Of a DNA stretch of 64,000 nucleotides, positions 16,159-25,454 are shown piece by piece. Under the pieces are notes generated by a model. It searched no databases and was not told where the DNA came from. It worked only from the letters and a program-made list of their open reading frames with translations. The position numbers were made by a program, and so were the translations under genes. Within the stretch, counting starts at the first letter, position 1; each line of letters begins with the position of its first letter. Source of the stretch: Acidobacteriota bacterium. Its GTDB lineage: Bacteria; Acidobacteriota; Terriglobia; Bryobacterales; Bryobacteraceae. Location of the stretch: positions 186,001-250,000 of the forward strand of contig JAFDVZ010000016.1 in the NCBI GenBank assembly GCA_018268715.1. Direction: 5' to 3'.

Positions 16159-18408
16159 GTGAACCGCATGCGACCAACTCCGCCCATCGCGCTCGCCGCG
16201 TTCGTCGTCGTCGCCCCATTGCACGCTGAAAGCTTCGAGTCGAAACACGCCCGCGACGTAGCGGCGAACCCCGCCGATCTCCACTTCCATCTCTCCACCA
16301 AGGACCCGGCGCGCGCCTTCCGGATCGGCGAGCGCATCCCGATCGTGCTGTCGTTTTCGAGCGACACGCCGGCCAGGTACAGGCTCGACGCCGCCGCCTA
16401 CGATCGGAGCGGGCGGCTGCCGAGCGAGGAGTTCGTGGCCGAACACGACAACCTGGTCGATCCCTATGCCGAATATTTCGGATCGGGCGTGATGGCGTTT
16501 CTCGGCGGAGGCCTGCGAGGAATCGCCGTGCTGGAGGCCAAGCCCGTCACCGTCGAACTCTCGTTGAACGACTGGTTCCGCTTCGACGCGCCCGGCCGCT
16601 ATCGTTTCTACCTGAAGTCGCACCGCGTGAGCCGCGAGCGCCGGCCCGACGAGCCGGGCGACCGCCGCGTCGTCGACTTTGCCGCGGTCTCCAACATCTT
16701 CGAAGTGGAGATCGTGCGGGAGGCCGGCTGGGAGGCGTCGAAGCTGCGGGAAATCCGCGCCGCGCTCTCCAAGCCCGAGCCCTCCCCCGATTCCCTGTCG
16801 GAATTGCGTTATCTGGCGACGCCCGCCGCCATCCGCCTGGCCTTCGAGTACGCCGCCGTCTTCCACGGCCCGGACATCCTGCTGTTGACCGCCGCCCGCG
16901 ACCGCGCCGACATGCTGAAGGCCTTCGACGCCCATCTGGCCAACCCGCGAGTGGCCATTGCGGAGTGGGCCATCCGCGAGCGAGCCCTGTTCACGTTCCT
17001 CCAACAGGACTCCCCGCGTCCGCTCGCGGGCTTCGGCTGGGCCCCGCTGCCGCCAGAGCGACTGAAGGCGCTCCGAGCGGAGGCCGAGGCGCGCTACAAG
17101 CGTTACCAGGAAATCGTCAAAGCCGAGGCGATCCGCCTGATCCCCGCCGTGAGCCACAAGGACGAGACGGCTCGCCAGGAATCGGCCAAGGCCATCGAGG
17201 CCCTCGCCCCGGCCGAAGCTCGCGCCGCGGGCCTGGTTCCGCCCGAGGACTACGGCCTGTCCCGCGACGAACTGATCCGCCAGTTCCTCAGCTTCCCGCC
17301 GGACCGCCAATCCGAATTGCTCAACAAGAAGTGGGACCTGGTGCGCGGGCCGGAGGTAGTCCCATCGTTGAAAGCCGTAATCGCCCGCGCGGTGGTAGCC
17401 AACCGTGGCCCGAGCATCGCGGAAGACGCCCTCCGCCGCCTCCTGGAGCTCGCTCCCGCCGAAGCCGAGGCCCTCTTCGCGAAGGACCTCGCCAGTGGCG
17501 AGTTCCGCCTGGCCGCCTTCGCCGGGCGGGAAATCCCCGCCCGCGAGATCCCCTCCGCCGACCCCGCACTGTCCACCCTGCTCGACGCCAACCAGTCGAC
17601 GGCCCTGCCCCTGATCGCCAGGTTCGCGAGCCCCAGCCTCGCCGCCCGCGTCGAAAAACTGTACGACGGCCACAGTTGGGCCTGCGCCGAGGAGGAGTGG
17701 ATGGTCGGCTACCTGGTCCGCGTCACCAACGGAAGCGCCGTCCTCGCCCGAGCCATGGCGAACCGCAAGGGTCGCGGCTGTTACCGCACCCTGCTCGGCC
17801 GCGTGGCCGAAATCGCCTGGACCCCCGCCGTCGAGGCGCAAGCCATCGCGACGCTCTCCGACCCCGACGCCCAGACCGCGGCCAACGCGGCGCAGACGCT
17901 GGCGGCGCACGGCGGAGCTCGCGTCGAGGCGCCCCTCTGGAAGCGACTCGAAGCCTGGTCCGAGCGTTGGCGTGGACGCGCCGCGGAACTCGAAACGAAT
18001 CCCATCACCAGCGCCCTCCCTAACCCCGAAGCGCAGCTCGGCTCGGCGCTATTCCAATCGATCGCCTCCGCCCGAGGGTGGGTGCTCGACCCCGCCCGCC
18101 GCCAGCGCCTCACCGGCCTGTGCATCGACGAGGATTGCCGCAAGCAATGGGCCGAGTCCCCCGCGCAGCCGCTCGTCGTGGAAATCGCCAGCGGCGGCGC
18201 ATTCTACCCTCCGGCGTTCCGCGTTGGAAGCTACACCGCGCGGACTCTGCCGGCCCTCAAGGAGAAGCTGGCCCAATACCCCCCAGGCACGGCCTTCAGT
18301 TGGAGCCCCCAGTCCTTCAACTTCTTCTCCCCCGGCCAACTCGACGCCATGTTCCGCGACGTCTCCGCCTTCCTCGCCGCCCGCGCCATGACCCTCCGCC
18401 GGCCCTGA
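16159..18408 (+). CDS. Secreted protein of unknown function, HEAT-like helical C-terminal part
   Basis: About 749 residues from the GTG at 16159; an ATG three codons later is equally possible. A signal peptide (PPIALAAFVVVAPLHA) is followed by a beta-rich N-terminal domain (about 25-190, with FRIGERIPIVLSFSSDTPAR). From about 190 to 640 the protein is alpha-helical with repeated short units such as LRYLATPAAIRLAFEYAAV and ANAAQTLAAHGGARVEAPLW, in the style of HEAT or armadillo repeats. Two Cys pairs near 635 (LCIDEDCRKQW) may be disulfide bonded. I recognise no catalytic motif. It lies 40 bp after the GH53 gene and 25 bp before the GH92 gene, both in the same direction, so it is probably transcribed with them. 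Confidence 0.7.
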   Translation: MNRMRPTPPIALAAFVVVAPLHAESFESKHARDVAANPADLHFHLSTKDPARAFRIGERIPIVLSFSSDTPARYRLDAAAYDRSGRLPSEEFVAEHDNLVDPYAEYFGSGVMAFLGGGLRGIAVLEAKPVTVELSLNDWFRFDAPGRYRFYLKSHRVSRERRPDEPGDRRVVDFAAVSNIFEVEIVREAGWEASKLREIRAALSKPEPSPDSLSELRYLATPAAIRLAFEYAAVFHGPDILLLTAARDRADMLKAFDAHLANPRVAIAEWAIRERALFTFLQQDSPRPLAGFGWAPLPPERLKALRAEAEARYKRYQEIVKAEAIRLIPAVSHKDETARQESAKAIEALAPAEARAAGLVPPEDYGLSRDELIRQFLSFPPDRQSELLNKKWDLVRGPEVVPSLKAVIARAVVANRGPSIAEDALRRLLELAPAEAEALFAKDLASGEFRLAAFAGREIPAREIPSADPALSTLLDANQSTALPLIARFASPSLAARVEKLYDGHSWACAEEEWMVGYLVRVTNGSAVLARAMANRKGRGCYRTLLGRVAEIAWTPAVEAQAIATLSDPDAQTAANAAQTLAAHGGARVEAPLWKRLEAWSERWRGRAAELETNPITSALPNPEAQLGSALFQSIASARGWVLDPARRQRLTGLCIDEDCRKQWAESPAQPLVVEIASGGAFYPPAFRVGSYTARTLPALKEKLAQYPPGTAFSWSPQSFNFFSPGQLDAMFRDVSAFLAARAMTLRRP

Positions 18409-18433
18409 GCGCCCGCTGGCATACCATGGAGGC

Positions 18434-20677
18434 GTGACCCGAGCACTCATCATCCTGCTAGCCGCCGCGCTCGCGCCCGCCGCCGAGCGCCTGTCCGACC
18501 TCCCCGATCCCCTGGTCGGCACGGACTCCAAGTACGAACTCTCCCACGGCAACACCTACCCCGCTACCTTCATCCCCTACGCGATGGCCGCCTGGAGCCC
18601 GCAAACCGGCGAAGGCGGCTGGCCCTATCAGTACGCCAAGGACAACCTGCGTGGCCTCCGCATGACCCACCGCCCCTCGGCCTGGACCCTCGACTGGGGC
18701 TCGTTCTCCCTGCTCCCCGTCACCGGTTCGCTGAAGGTGCTGCCCGACGAGCGCGGCTCCAAATTCCGCCACGCCGCCGAGAACGCCCGCGCCTACCGCT
18801 ACGACGTCACCCTCGACGATTACAGGACTCGCGTGAGCATCGCCCCCACCGAACACGGCGGCGTCCTCCGCTTCGCCTTCCCGCCCTCCGAACCCGCCTT
18901 TGTGGTGCTCGACGCGGGCGACGGCGGCAGCACGGTGAAGATCGACCCGGCCGCCCGCCGCGTCACCGGCACGAACTCCAAGACCGCCAAGGGAGGCGCG
19001 CCCTTCGCCCTTTACTTCGTCATCGAATTCGACAAGCCCTTCTCCGCCTCCGGCACATGGGACAAGGCGGGGATGCGGGATGACGCCAAGGACCGCGCCG
19101 GCCAGCACGTCGGCGCCTGGCTCGGCCTCGCCCCCGGCCAGGCCGTCAACGTCCGCGTCGGCACGTCCCTCATCAGCCTGGACCAGGCCATTCGAGCCAT
19201 GAAGGCCGAATCCCCCACCGCCGACGTCGAAGCCGCCGCCGAGGCCGCCCGCAGGATCTGGGACCGCGAGCTCTCCGTCATCCAACTCGAAGGTGGAACG
19301 CCGGCCCAGCGCAAGACGTTCTACACCGCCCTCTACCACTCGCTCCAGTTCCCGCGCATGCTGAACGAAACCGACGCGGCGGGCGCGATGGTCCACTACG
19401 GTCTTTACGACGGCAAGGTGCACCCCGGCCCCATGTTCACCGACATCGGCTTCTGGGACGTCTTCCGCGCCCAATTCCCGCTGCTCACCGTCATCAACCC
19501 GAAGAAGGACGCCGAAATCATCCGCGCCATGGTGAACACGTATGAGGAGGGCGGCTGGATCCCCACCTGGCCCAATCCCATCGAGACCAACGTCATGATC
19601 GGCACCCACGCCGACTCCGCCGTGGCCGACGCCTACATCAAGGGCATCCGCGGCTTCGACGCCGACAAGGCCTTCGCCGCGATCCGCAAGGATGGCGTCG
19701 AGCCCGGCTCCGGCGTCTTCGACGCGCGCAAGGGCATTGCCGACTACCTGAAGCTCGGCTACGTACCCGCCGACGGCGGCGTGAAGGAATCGGTGGCCCG
19801 CACGCTCGAATACGCCTACGACGACTGGTGCATCGCCCAGATGGCCCGCGCCATCGGCCGCCAGGCCGACTACGTCCGCTTCATGAAGCAGTCCAAGTCC
19901 TACCGCAACCTCTACGACATGAGCTCCGGCTTCATGCGCGGCCGCAATCGCGACGGCTCCTGGCTCACCCCCTTCGACCCGCTCGACTGGGGCGGCGTCT
20001 ACACCGAAGGCAACGCCTGGCAGTGGCTCTGGTCGGTGCAGCAGGACATCCCCGGCCTGATGTCGCTGATGGGCGGCCGGGAAGCGTTCATCCAGAAGCT
20101 CGACGGCCTGTTTGCCGCCACCACGGATTTCAAGGTGGGCGGCTACGGCCAACTGATCCACGAAATGACCGAGGCCAAGCTCGGCGACATGGGCCAATAC
20201 GCCCACATCAATGAGCCGGTCCATCACGTCATTTATCTGTACGATTACGCCGGCCAACCCTGGAAGGCGCAGAAGTGGGTGCGCGAAGTGCTCGACCGCA
20301 ACTACAAGCCCGGCCCCGCCGGCTGGCTCGGCGACGAGGACAACGGCCAGATGTCGGCCTGGTACATCTTCAGCGCCCTGGGATTCTATCCGGTGATCCC
20401 CGGCCAGCCCGTCTACGCGCTGGGCAGTCCCTTATTCAACCGCGCCTCGATTCGCCTCGAAGGCGGCCGCACGTTCACCGTCGAAGCCCTTCGCGAGGAC
20501 GCCTCGGACCGCTACGTCCAGTCGGCTGCGCTCAACGGCAAACCGCTCGACCGGCCCTGGATCTCGCATAAGGAGATCGTGAGCGGCGGTCTGCTGCGTT
20601 TCCAGTTGGGTCCGAAACCGAATGAGAAGTGGGGTGTGGGAGGCCTTCCGGCGCCCGACGAGATCATCGCGAAATAG
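18434..20677 (+). CDS. GH92 alpha-mannosidase, secreted
   Basis: 747 residues from a GTG start, with a signal peptide (TRALIILLAAALAPAAE). It has the two-domain GH92 layout. The N-terminal beta-sandwich starts with DPLVGTDSKYELSHGNTYP and contains the GLRMTHRPSAW loop. The (alpha/alpha)6 domain has FTDIGFWDVFRAQFPL, YTEGNAWQWLWSVQQDIPG, and near the end GDEDNGQMSAWYIFSALGFY followed by PVIPGQPVYALGSPLF. These are calcium-dependent exo-mannosidases acting on alpha-1,2 and related mannose linkages of N-glycans or mannans. It lies in one direction with the GH53 gene and the unknown protein between them. Linkage specificity cannot be read from the sequence. Confidence 0.93.
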   Translation: MTRALIILLAAALAPAAERLSDLPDPLVGTDSKYELSHGNTYPATFIPYAMAAWSPQTGEGGWPYQYAKDNLRGLRMTHRPSAWTLDWGSFSLLPVTGSLKVLPDERGSKFRHAAENARAYRYDVTLDDYRTRVSIAPTEHGGVLRFAFPPSEPAFVVLDAGDGGSTVKIDPAARRVTGTNSKTAKGGAPFALYFVIEFDKPFSASGTWDKAGMRDDAKDRAGQHVGAWLGLAPGQAVNVRVGTSLISLDQAIRAMKAESPTADVEAAAEAARRIWDRELSVIQLEGGTPAQRKTFYTALYHSLQFPRMLNETDAAGAMVHYGLYDGKVHPGPMFTDIGFWDVFRAQFPLLTVINPKKDAEIIRAMVNTYEEGGWIPTWPNPIETNVMIGTHADSAVADAYIKGIRGFDADKAFAAIRKDGVEPGSGVFDARKGIADYLKLGYVPADGGVKESVARTLEYAYDDWCIAQMARAIGRQADYVRFMKQSKSYRNLYDMSSGFMRGRNRDGSWLTPFDPLDWGGVYTEGNAWQWLWSVQQDIPGLMSLMGGREAFIQKLDGLFAATTDFKVGGYGQLIHEMTEAKLGDMGQYAHINEPVHHVIYLYDYAGQPWKAQKWVREVLDRNYKPGPAGWLGDEDNGQMSAWYIFSALGFYPVIPGQPVYALGSPLFNRASIRLEGGRTFTVEALREDASDRYVQSAALNGKPLDRPWISHKEIVSGGLLRFQLGPKPNEKWGVGGLPAPDEIIAK

Positions 20678-20689
20678 CTCGCGGCGTGG

Positions 20690-21049
20690 CTACGCCCGCT
20701 GGAGCAACTCCGGCCGGTGTAGCCACTTATCGATCTTGCCCAGTTCGCTCAGCACGAACACCTTCACCTGGTCTGAGCCGCCGTATTTCAGGTGTTTGCG
20801 CTCGCTGAAGAGGATGTCCAGCCAGCCCCGCAGCGCCGCCACCCGTTCGTTCAGGTAGGCGGCCTCGCTGGCGTATGGCTCAACGGCCAGGATGCGGACG
20901 ATTTCACCCTCGATGTCCTGGGCGGCCACCTGGTTGGACCATCCGTGCGTCTGCTGCTGAAGGTGATCGCGAATCGCGATGACCGCGGAGAGCGCGGCGG
21001 CGGCCAGTTCCGTCGCATTCGCCTGTCGACTTGGGCCCATCTCCATCAT
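20690..21049 (-). CDS. Small cytoplasmic protein of unknown function
   Basis: About 119 residues from the ATG at 21049; a TTG at 21058 and an ATG at 21040 are also in frame. It is almost all alpha-helical with no signal peptide or membrane segment, for example the region ELAAAALSAVIAIRDHLQQQ and the tail VLSELGKIDKWLHRPELLQRA. No known motif was recognised. It lies about 100 bp downstream of serA on the same strand, and 12 bp from the end of the convergent GH92 gene. Confidence 0.55.
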   Translation of the reverse strand: MMEMGPSRQANATELAAAALSAVIAIRDHLQQQTHGWSNQVAAQDIEGEIVRILAVEPYASEAAYLNERVAALRGWLDILFSERKHLKYGGSDQVKVFVLSELGKIDKWLHRPELLQRA

Positions 21050-21146
21050 TGTCGCCAAAAGTTAACGCGCCTGCACGCCTTTTCGCACCCCGATGTCGAA
21101 TATTCGCGCGGCCCGGCGCGATTCCCCCGGCCCCGCCGCCCGCCGG

Positions 21147-22391
21147 TCAGTACAGCAGGCGGGTCCGAATCGTCCCCGGCACCCCGTCCAACTCATTGCG
21201 CAACTCCACGGTGGCGTGCTCGCCGGCTGACTCGACGTCGATCACCACATAGCCGATCCTGGCGTTGGTTTGCAGATACTGCGCCGCGATATTCACATCG
21301 TGGTTGGAGAACACGGAGTTAATCCGCGATAACAACCCCGGCTGGTTGTTATGAATATGCAGCAACCGGTGTTTGCCCGGATGCTCCGGCAGCGACGCCT
21401 CGGGGAAATTCACGGCGCTCAGGGTGGACCCGTTGTCGCTGTACTTGATCAGTTTCTCGGCCACCTCGACGCCGATATTCTCCTGCGCCTCCTCCGTGCT
21501 GCCGCCCACGTGGGGAGTTAGGATGACATTGTCGAATCCCCGCAGCGGCGAATGAAACTCATCGCCCGCGCCCTTCGGCTCGGCCGGGAAGACATCGATC
21601 GCCGCCCCCGCCAGCCGCCGAGCCTTCAGCGCCTCGGCCAGCGCGTCGATGTCCACCACCGTGCCTCGGGACGCATTGATGAATCGCGCCCCTTCCCGCA
21701 TCCGCGCGAACTGCTCGGCGCCGATCATGCGATGGGTTCGCGCCGTCTCCGGCACATGCAGCGTCACGATGTCGCAGGACTTCAACAGGTCGTCGAGCGA
21801 AGCGGCGCCGCGCGCGTTGCCAAGCGCCAGCTTGGTCTCGATGTCGTAGTACAGCACCTGCATCCCCAGCGCCTCGGCCAGCAGCCCCACCTGCGTGCCG
21901 ATATGTCCGTAGCCCACAATGCCCAGCCGCTTGCCGCGCACCTCGTGGGAGCCCGTGGCGGTCTTCAACCATCCGCCGCGGTGCGCCATGGCGTTGCGCT
22001 GCGGAATGCCGCGCATCAGCATCACGATCTCGGCCAGCACCAGTTCGGCTACGCTGCGGGTGTTCGAAAACGGGGCGTTGAACACCGGGATGCCCCGCAT
22101 CTGCGCGGCGTTCAGGTCCACCTGGTTGGTGCCGATGCAGAAACATCCCACCGCGATCAGCCGGGGCGTGTTGTGCGGCTCGAAAATCTCGGCCGTCAGA
22201 TCGGTGGCCGACCGGATGCCGATCAGATAGGCGTCGCGAACACGCTCGAGCAGTTGCTCCCGGGGCAGGGCTTTCTTGTGTATCTCGATTTCCGTGTAGT
22301 CGTCGCTTTCGAACGTCTCCACCGCGCTCTCGTGAATCCCCTCGACCAGCAGGATCTTGATCTTGTTCTTGGCGAGCGATGTCTTCTTCAT
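21147..22391 (-). CDS. serA: D-3-phosphoglycerate dehydrogenase
   Basis: 414 residues, close to the E. coli-type enzyme in length and wording. It starts with KNKIKILLVEGIHESAVETF; the substrate loop reads AVGCFCIGTNQVDLNAA, then IPVFNAPFSNTRSVAELV. The NAD site is GIVGYGHIGTQVG, catalytic residues appear in INASRGTVVD and in TPHVGGSTEEAQENIG, and an ACT domain (from about 340) ends in GVPGTIRTRLLY, the family's typical C-terminus. It catalyses the first step of serine synthesis and is normally feedback-inhibited by serine through the ACT domain. It appears to be a single gene with its own promoter. Confidence 0.97.
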   Translation of the reverse strand: MKKTSLAKNKIKILLVEGIHESAVETFESDDYTEIEIHKKALPREQLLERVRDAYLIGIRSATDLTAEIFEPHNTPRLIAVGCFCIGTNQVDLNAAQMRGIPVFNAPFSNTRSVAELVLAEIVMLMRGIPQRNAMAHRGGWLKTATGSHEVRGKRLGIVGYGHIGTQVGLLAEALGMQVLYYDIETKLALGNARGAASLDDLLKSCDIVTLHVPETARTHRMIGAEQFARMREGARFINASRGTVVDIDALAEALKARRLAGAAIDVFPAEPKGAGDEFHSPLRGFDNVILTPHVGGSTEEAQENIGVEVAEKLIKYSDNGSTLSAVNFPEASLPEHPGKHRLLHIHNNQPGLLSRINSVFSNHDVNIAAQYLQTNARIGYVVIDVESAGEHATVELRNELDGVPGTIRTRLLY

Positions 22392-22425
22392 GGCGATTCG
22401 ATTTCGATTGTAGCTGGAGCGATTG

Positions 22426-23520
22426 TCAGGGGCGTAGCGCGCACAACGGGTCCCCGGCCACGATGTTCTGCCAACTCAGGAATGGAATCGACAGATAGAA
22501 ACTCTCGGCCAGGTTACGCCCCCGGATATAGGCGGAAAACAGCAGGTCCGGACGCGGGCAGGCCGCCAGGTAGGGCTCCGCCACGTGGCCTGTGACTCCG
22601 GTCGCGCCTTCGTGGATATAGTCGCCGATGAGCGACTGCGGCGCGCCCGCGTACCACGTCCGAGGATCGCTCCATACGCCCAGCGTCCACGTGTCGGGCG
22701 GACGCTGGAACGTGCGCGCGTTGGTGGAGACGAATTCGGTGGCCAGCGCGCCGGGCAGCCATTGGTTGCCGGTGAGGCGGCGCTGGCGGCGCTTGTCGTT
22801 CGAGCCCCAGGATGCGTAGCCGATCACGTCCTTCTGCCCGTACAGCACCGTGCTGGTTTCATCCAGCGTCACGCGGTCGCGCGGCAGTCGTCGGGCGGCG
22901 GCGCGCAGCCAGTCCTCGCCCGGATCCTCGCCGTAGTCGCGCAGGTCGATGACGAAGCGTCCGCGATTGCGCGCGAGCGTCGCCCGGTCGATCATGCCGC
23001 GGACGTCGGCGAAGTCGTAGCCCGCCAGCCGCGTGACCATATATATGGGGAAACGTTTGTGGTCGAACGGGTCTTCCAGCCGGCCGAACATCGGGTTGGG
23101 GGCCGTTCCCCGAAAGTCGCGCCGCGGACGCGCCATGTCCCCGTACAACAGCGTCAGTTCCGAATCCACCGCCGCGATGTCGCCCGACGGCGACTGCTCT
23201 CCGTTGATGATCAGCGGCGCGCCGGCCGTGGTGACGATGTATCGGATCGCTTCGCGCAGCTTGCGATCGGCCAGGCAGCGCGCAATCGGCAGGGCGACGC
23301 GCTGGTTGTAGTCGCGCCGGTCCACCGCCTCCGCCGTGGGAGCGTCGATGTGGCAGACGTTGCGCAGCGGCACGCCGCGCTTGCGGGCGTAATATTCGCC
23401 GATGGAGCGGGACAGCGCGGAAGCGTCGTTGATCACCACCAGCACCGCGTTGGGCCCCTGCCCGCGCGCGAATGTCGCGGCCATGAGCGCGGCCCCCGCG
23501 GCCGCCGCCAGGCGCCTCAC
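22426..23520 (-). CDS. Secreted TIGR03790-family protein
   Basis: 364 residues from a GTG start, with a signal peptide (RRLAAAAGAALMAATFARGQ). The N-terminal part (NAVLVVINDASALSRSIGEY, then YARKRGVPLRNVCHID) and RYIVTTAGAPLIINGE match the family known as TIGR03790, whose function is unknown. The fold may be related to gingipain/caspase-like proteins, but I see no confident Cys-His pair. It overlaps the upstream cytochrome c gene by 4 bases (GTGA), so translation is probably coupled. Confidence 0.75.
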   Translation of the reverse strand: MRRLAAAAGAALMAATFARGQGPNAVLVVINDASALSRSIGEYYARKRGVPLRNVCHIDAPTAEAVDRRDYNQRVALPIARCLADRKLREAIRYIVTTAGAPLIINGEQSPSGDIAAVDSELTLLYGDMARPRRDFRGTAPNPMFGRLEDPFDHKRFPIYMVTRLAGYDFADVRGMIDRATLARNRGRFVIDLRDYGEDPGEDWLRAAARRLPRDRVTLDETSTVLYGQKDVIGYASWGSNDKRRQRRLTGNQWLPGALATEFVSTNARTFQRPPDTWTLGVWSDPRTWYAGAPQSLIGDYIHEGATGVTGHVAEPYLAACPRPDLLFSAYIRGRNLAESFYLSIPFLSWQNIVAGDPLCALRP

Positions 23521-23912
23521 TTCAGCGATTGCAGGTAGGCCACGATATCCGCCGCGTCTTCCTGCTTCAGGGTGTAGGTGGGCATGGGAGCATCGGCCGG
23601 GTTGCCCCGCGGGTTCCTGCCGGTCACCAGGAACTTCACCAGCCCCTGCTCACCCCATCGCTGGAACAGGCGGCTGGGACCCGTCAGGTCGGGCGAGGCG
23701 GTGTGCCACCCTTTCACTTCCTTGATCGGCTGGAAGTCGAGCGTGGCGCCCTTCATCCATTTGGCTTTGTCCAGTTGACCGTCGGCGGCGCGCGGAGTGT
23801 GGCAGTCCTGGCACTTGCCCACCTCCTCGGCCAGGTATTTTCCGCGCTCGATGTCGGCCGCGAAACCGGTGGCGGCCATCAGCAGACAGCCCAGCAGGAA
23901 GCGCATCGGCAT
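23517..23912 (-). CDS. Small secreted mono-heme cytochrome c
   Basis: 131 residues with a signal peptide (MRFLLGCLLMAATGFAADI) and one heme-binding motif CQDCH near residue 34, in the context EEVGKCQDCHTPR. The distal ligand is probably the Met in DAPMPTYTLKQEDAADIVAYL, followed by the usual C-terminal helix. It resembles the cytochrome c subunits of periplasmic dehydrogenases and so would shuttle electrons in the periplasm. The partner dehydrogenase is not visible; the next gene in the pair is a TIGR03790 protein. ATG codons at 23912 and 23906 are both possible, and a TATTAT element lies 10 bases upstream of the first. Confidence 0.85.
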   Translation of the reverse strand: MPMRFLLGCLLMAATGFAADIERGKYLAEEVGKCQDCHTPRAADGQLDKAKWMKGATLDFQPIKEVKGWHTASPDLTGPSRLFQRWGEQGLVKFLVTGRNPRGNPADAPMPTYTLKQEDAADIVAYLQSLK

Positions 23913-24019
23913 ATACCGGCCATAATAGCAGGCGCCGGGAGGCGAGCCAGGGAATGCGTTCTTCTTTATGGGTGCGATCTGTCTTGCACCGATTCAGAGA
24001 CCGTGCGTCATTGCTTGGC

Positions 24020-24025
24020 TATAAT
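24020..24025 (+). promoter_or_regulatory. Candidate -10 element of the LysR gene
   Basis: A perfect TATAAT hexamer. It overlaps an in-frame ATG at 24024, so transcripts would start near 24032 and translation at the ATG at 24042. No good -35 is visible, as expected if the promoter depends on an activator. The region lies between divergent genes. Confidence 0.45.
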
Positions 24026-24041
24026 GTTTGCAAGCCCCCAC

Positions 24042-24974
24042 ATGGACCTTGACCAGCTCCATACATTTCTGGAGATCGTGAGGCTGAAAAGCTTCTCGAA
24101 GGCCGCGCAGACCTGCTACCGGACCCAACCCGCGATCAGCGCGCAGGTCCGGCAACTCGAGCAGGAATTGAATACGTCGCTGTTCGAACGCCTCGGCACG
24201 CGCATCGCGCTCACCACGGCCGGCAAGATCTTCGCCGAGTATGCCGAACAGATCCTCGATCTGCGCCGCAGGGCGCAGGATTCGATCAACGAACTGGAGC
24301 GCACGCCGCGGGGCGAACTGGTGATTGGGGCCAACGAAGCCACCTGCATCTACGTCCTGCCCACGGTTTTCGCCGAATACAAGAAGCGTTTTCCCAACGT
24401 GCAGTTGTTGGTGGACCGCTCCTATGGCGCGCGGGTGGTGCAGGCGGTGGCCGACAATCTGGCCGATTTCGGAATCACGCAGTTGCCGGTGCAGGAGAAG
24501 AAGTTGCAGGTGGTGAAGATCCACTCCGATGAGATCCGCCTGCTGGTTCCCGGCGGTCATGAACTGGCGGGCGCGCAGCAGGTGACCTGCCGGGATCTGG
24601 TGGGCCGCCAGTTATTATTGCCCAAGAGCGGTAACACACGGGCGCGCCTGAACGCCTTTTTAGAACCGGTGGAGGATCAGATTTCGATCTCCATGGAGCT
24701 CGACTCGACGGAGATGATCAAGCGTTTCGTGATGGCGGACCTGGGTCTGTCTTTTCTGGCGGCTTCGCACTGCCGGGAGGAGGTGGAAGCGGGGAAGCTG
24801 GCGGCGATTGCGTTAGGGCCCGAACCGATGATCCGTCGCCTTGGATTAATCTATAGGAAGGATAAGGCGCTTTCGAAGGCGGCGTTAGGCTTCATTGAGG
24901 TGACGCTTGGCCACGCCGGGGAGAGCAGCCAGGAACCTGCCCATACCTGGGCGCCGAAAGCGGCACAGCCATAG
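24042..24974 (+). CDS. LysR-family transcriptional regulator
   Basis: 310 residues. The N-terminal winged helix-turn-helix reads MDLDQLHTFLEIVRLKSFSK, then AAQTCYRTQPAISAQVRQLE, then LFERLGTRIALTTAGKIF, followed by the linker helix and a periplasmic-binding-like effector domain (about 90-290). The start at 24042 was chosen over the upstream ATG at 24024 because that one lies inside the TATAAT. It is divergent from the cytochrome c/TIGR03790 pair, which is its most likely target by position. The ligand is unknown. Its stop is followed after 9 bases by the small tail-anchored protein gene. Confidence 0.9.
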   Translation: MDLDQLHTFLEIVRLKSFSKAAQTCYRTQPAISAQVRQLEQELNTSLFERLGTRIALTTAGKIFAEYAEQILDLRRRAQDSINELERTPRGELVIGANEATCIYVLPTVFAEYKKRFPNVQLLVDRSYGARVVQAVADNLADFGITQLPVQEKKLQVVKIHSDEIRLLVPGGHELAGAQQVTCRDLVGRQLLLPKSGNTRARLNAFLEPVEDQISISMELDSTEMIKRFVMADLGLSFLAASHCREEVEAGKLAAIALGPEPMIRRLGLIYRKDKALSKAALGFIEVTLGHAGESSQEPAHTWAPKAAQP

Positions 24975-24983
24975 AGGAGCGCC

Positions 24984-25322
24984 ATGGAGCGGTTGACGGT
25001 AAAGACTTCGACGATATTCATCTCGGTGGGTTCGCGCACGCAGGTCTACCGTTCGGTCGACGACGTTCCGCCGAAGTTGCGCCGCAAGTTACAGGAAACG
25101 ACGACAGGCATCAACGCCGCGACGATTCTGATCGCCGACCGCAAGGGCAGGGAAGAGATTGTAAAGGCATTGCGAGGCGGCTCCTCGAGCCTGCGTTCGA
25201 AATCGTCGTCAGCAGCAGCCACGCGCAAGGTAACGCCCCGCCTGGATTGGCGCACCTGCAGCGAACTCCTGCTCGCGGGCGCAGCCGGCCTGCTACTGTG
25301 GTTAGCCTTCACCTACCGTTAG
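24984..25322 (+). CDS. Small tail-anchored protein of unknown function
   Basis: 112 residues with an AGGAG site 5 bases before the ATG. The N-terminal half is compact and polar, with YRSVDDVPPKLRRKLQETTT and then INAATILIADRKGREEIVKA. A Ser/Ala-rich linker follows, and a single hydrophobic segment close to the C-terminus (LLLAGAAGLLLWLAFTYR) would anchor it in the membrane with the N-terminus in the cytoplasm. It follows the LysR gene by 9 bases and is probably co-transcribed. I do not recognise a family. Confidence 0.65.
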   Translation: MERLTVKTSTIFISVGSRTQVYRSVDDVPPKLRRKLQETTTGINAATILIADRKGREEIVKALRGGSSSLRSKSSSAAATRKVTPRLDWRTCSELLLAGAAGLLLWLAFTYR

Positions 25323-25454
25323 GAGATTGATCCCACTTTCGGCGATAGCGCAAAGCGCACCCCTGGCGAACCCCTGCTGGCAGGCGCGGCTACCGTAGGA
25401 TCTCATTCTCACCACCGCCGTTGGCGCAGCCCCCGGGGGAGCCGGAATAGGCTC

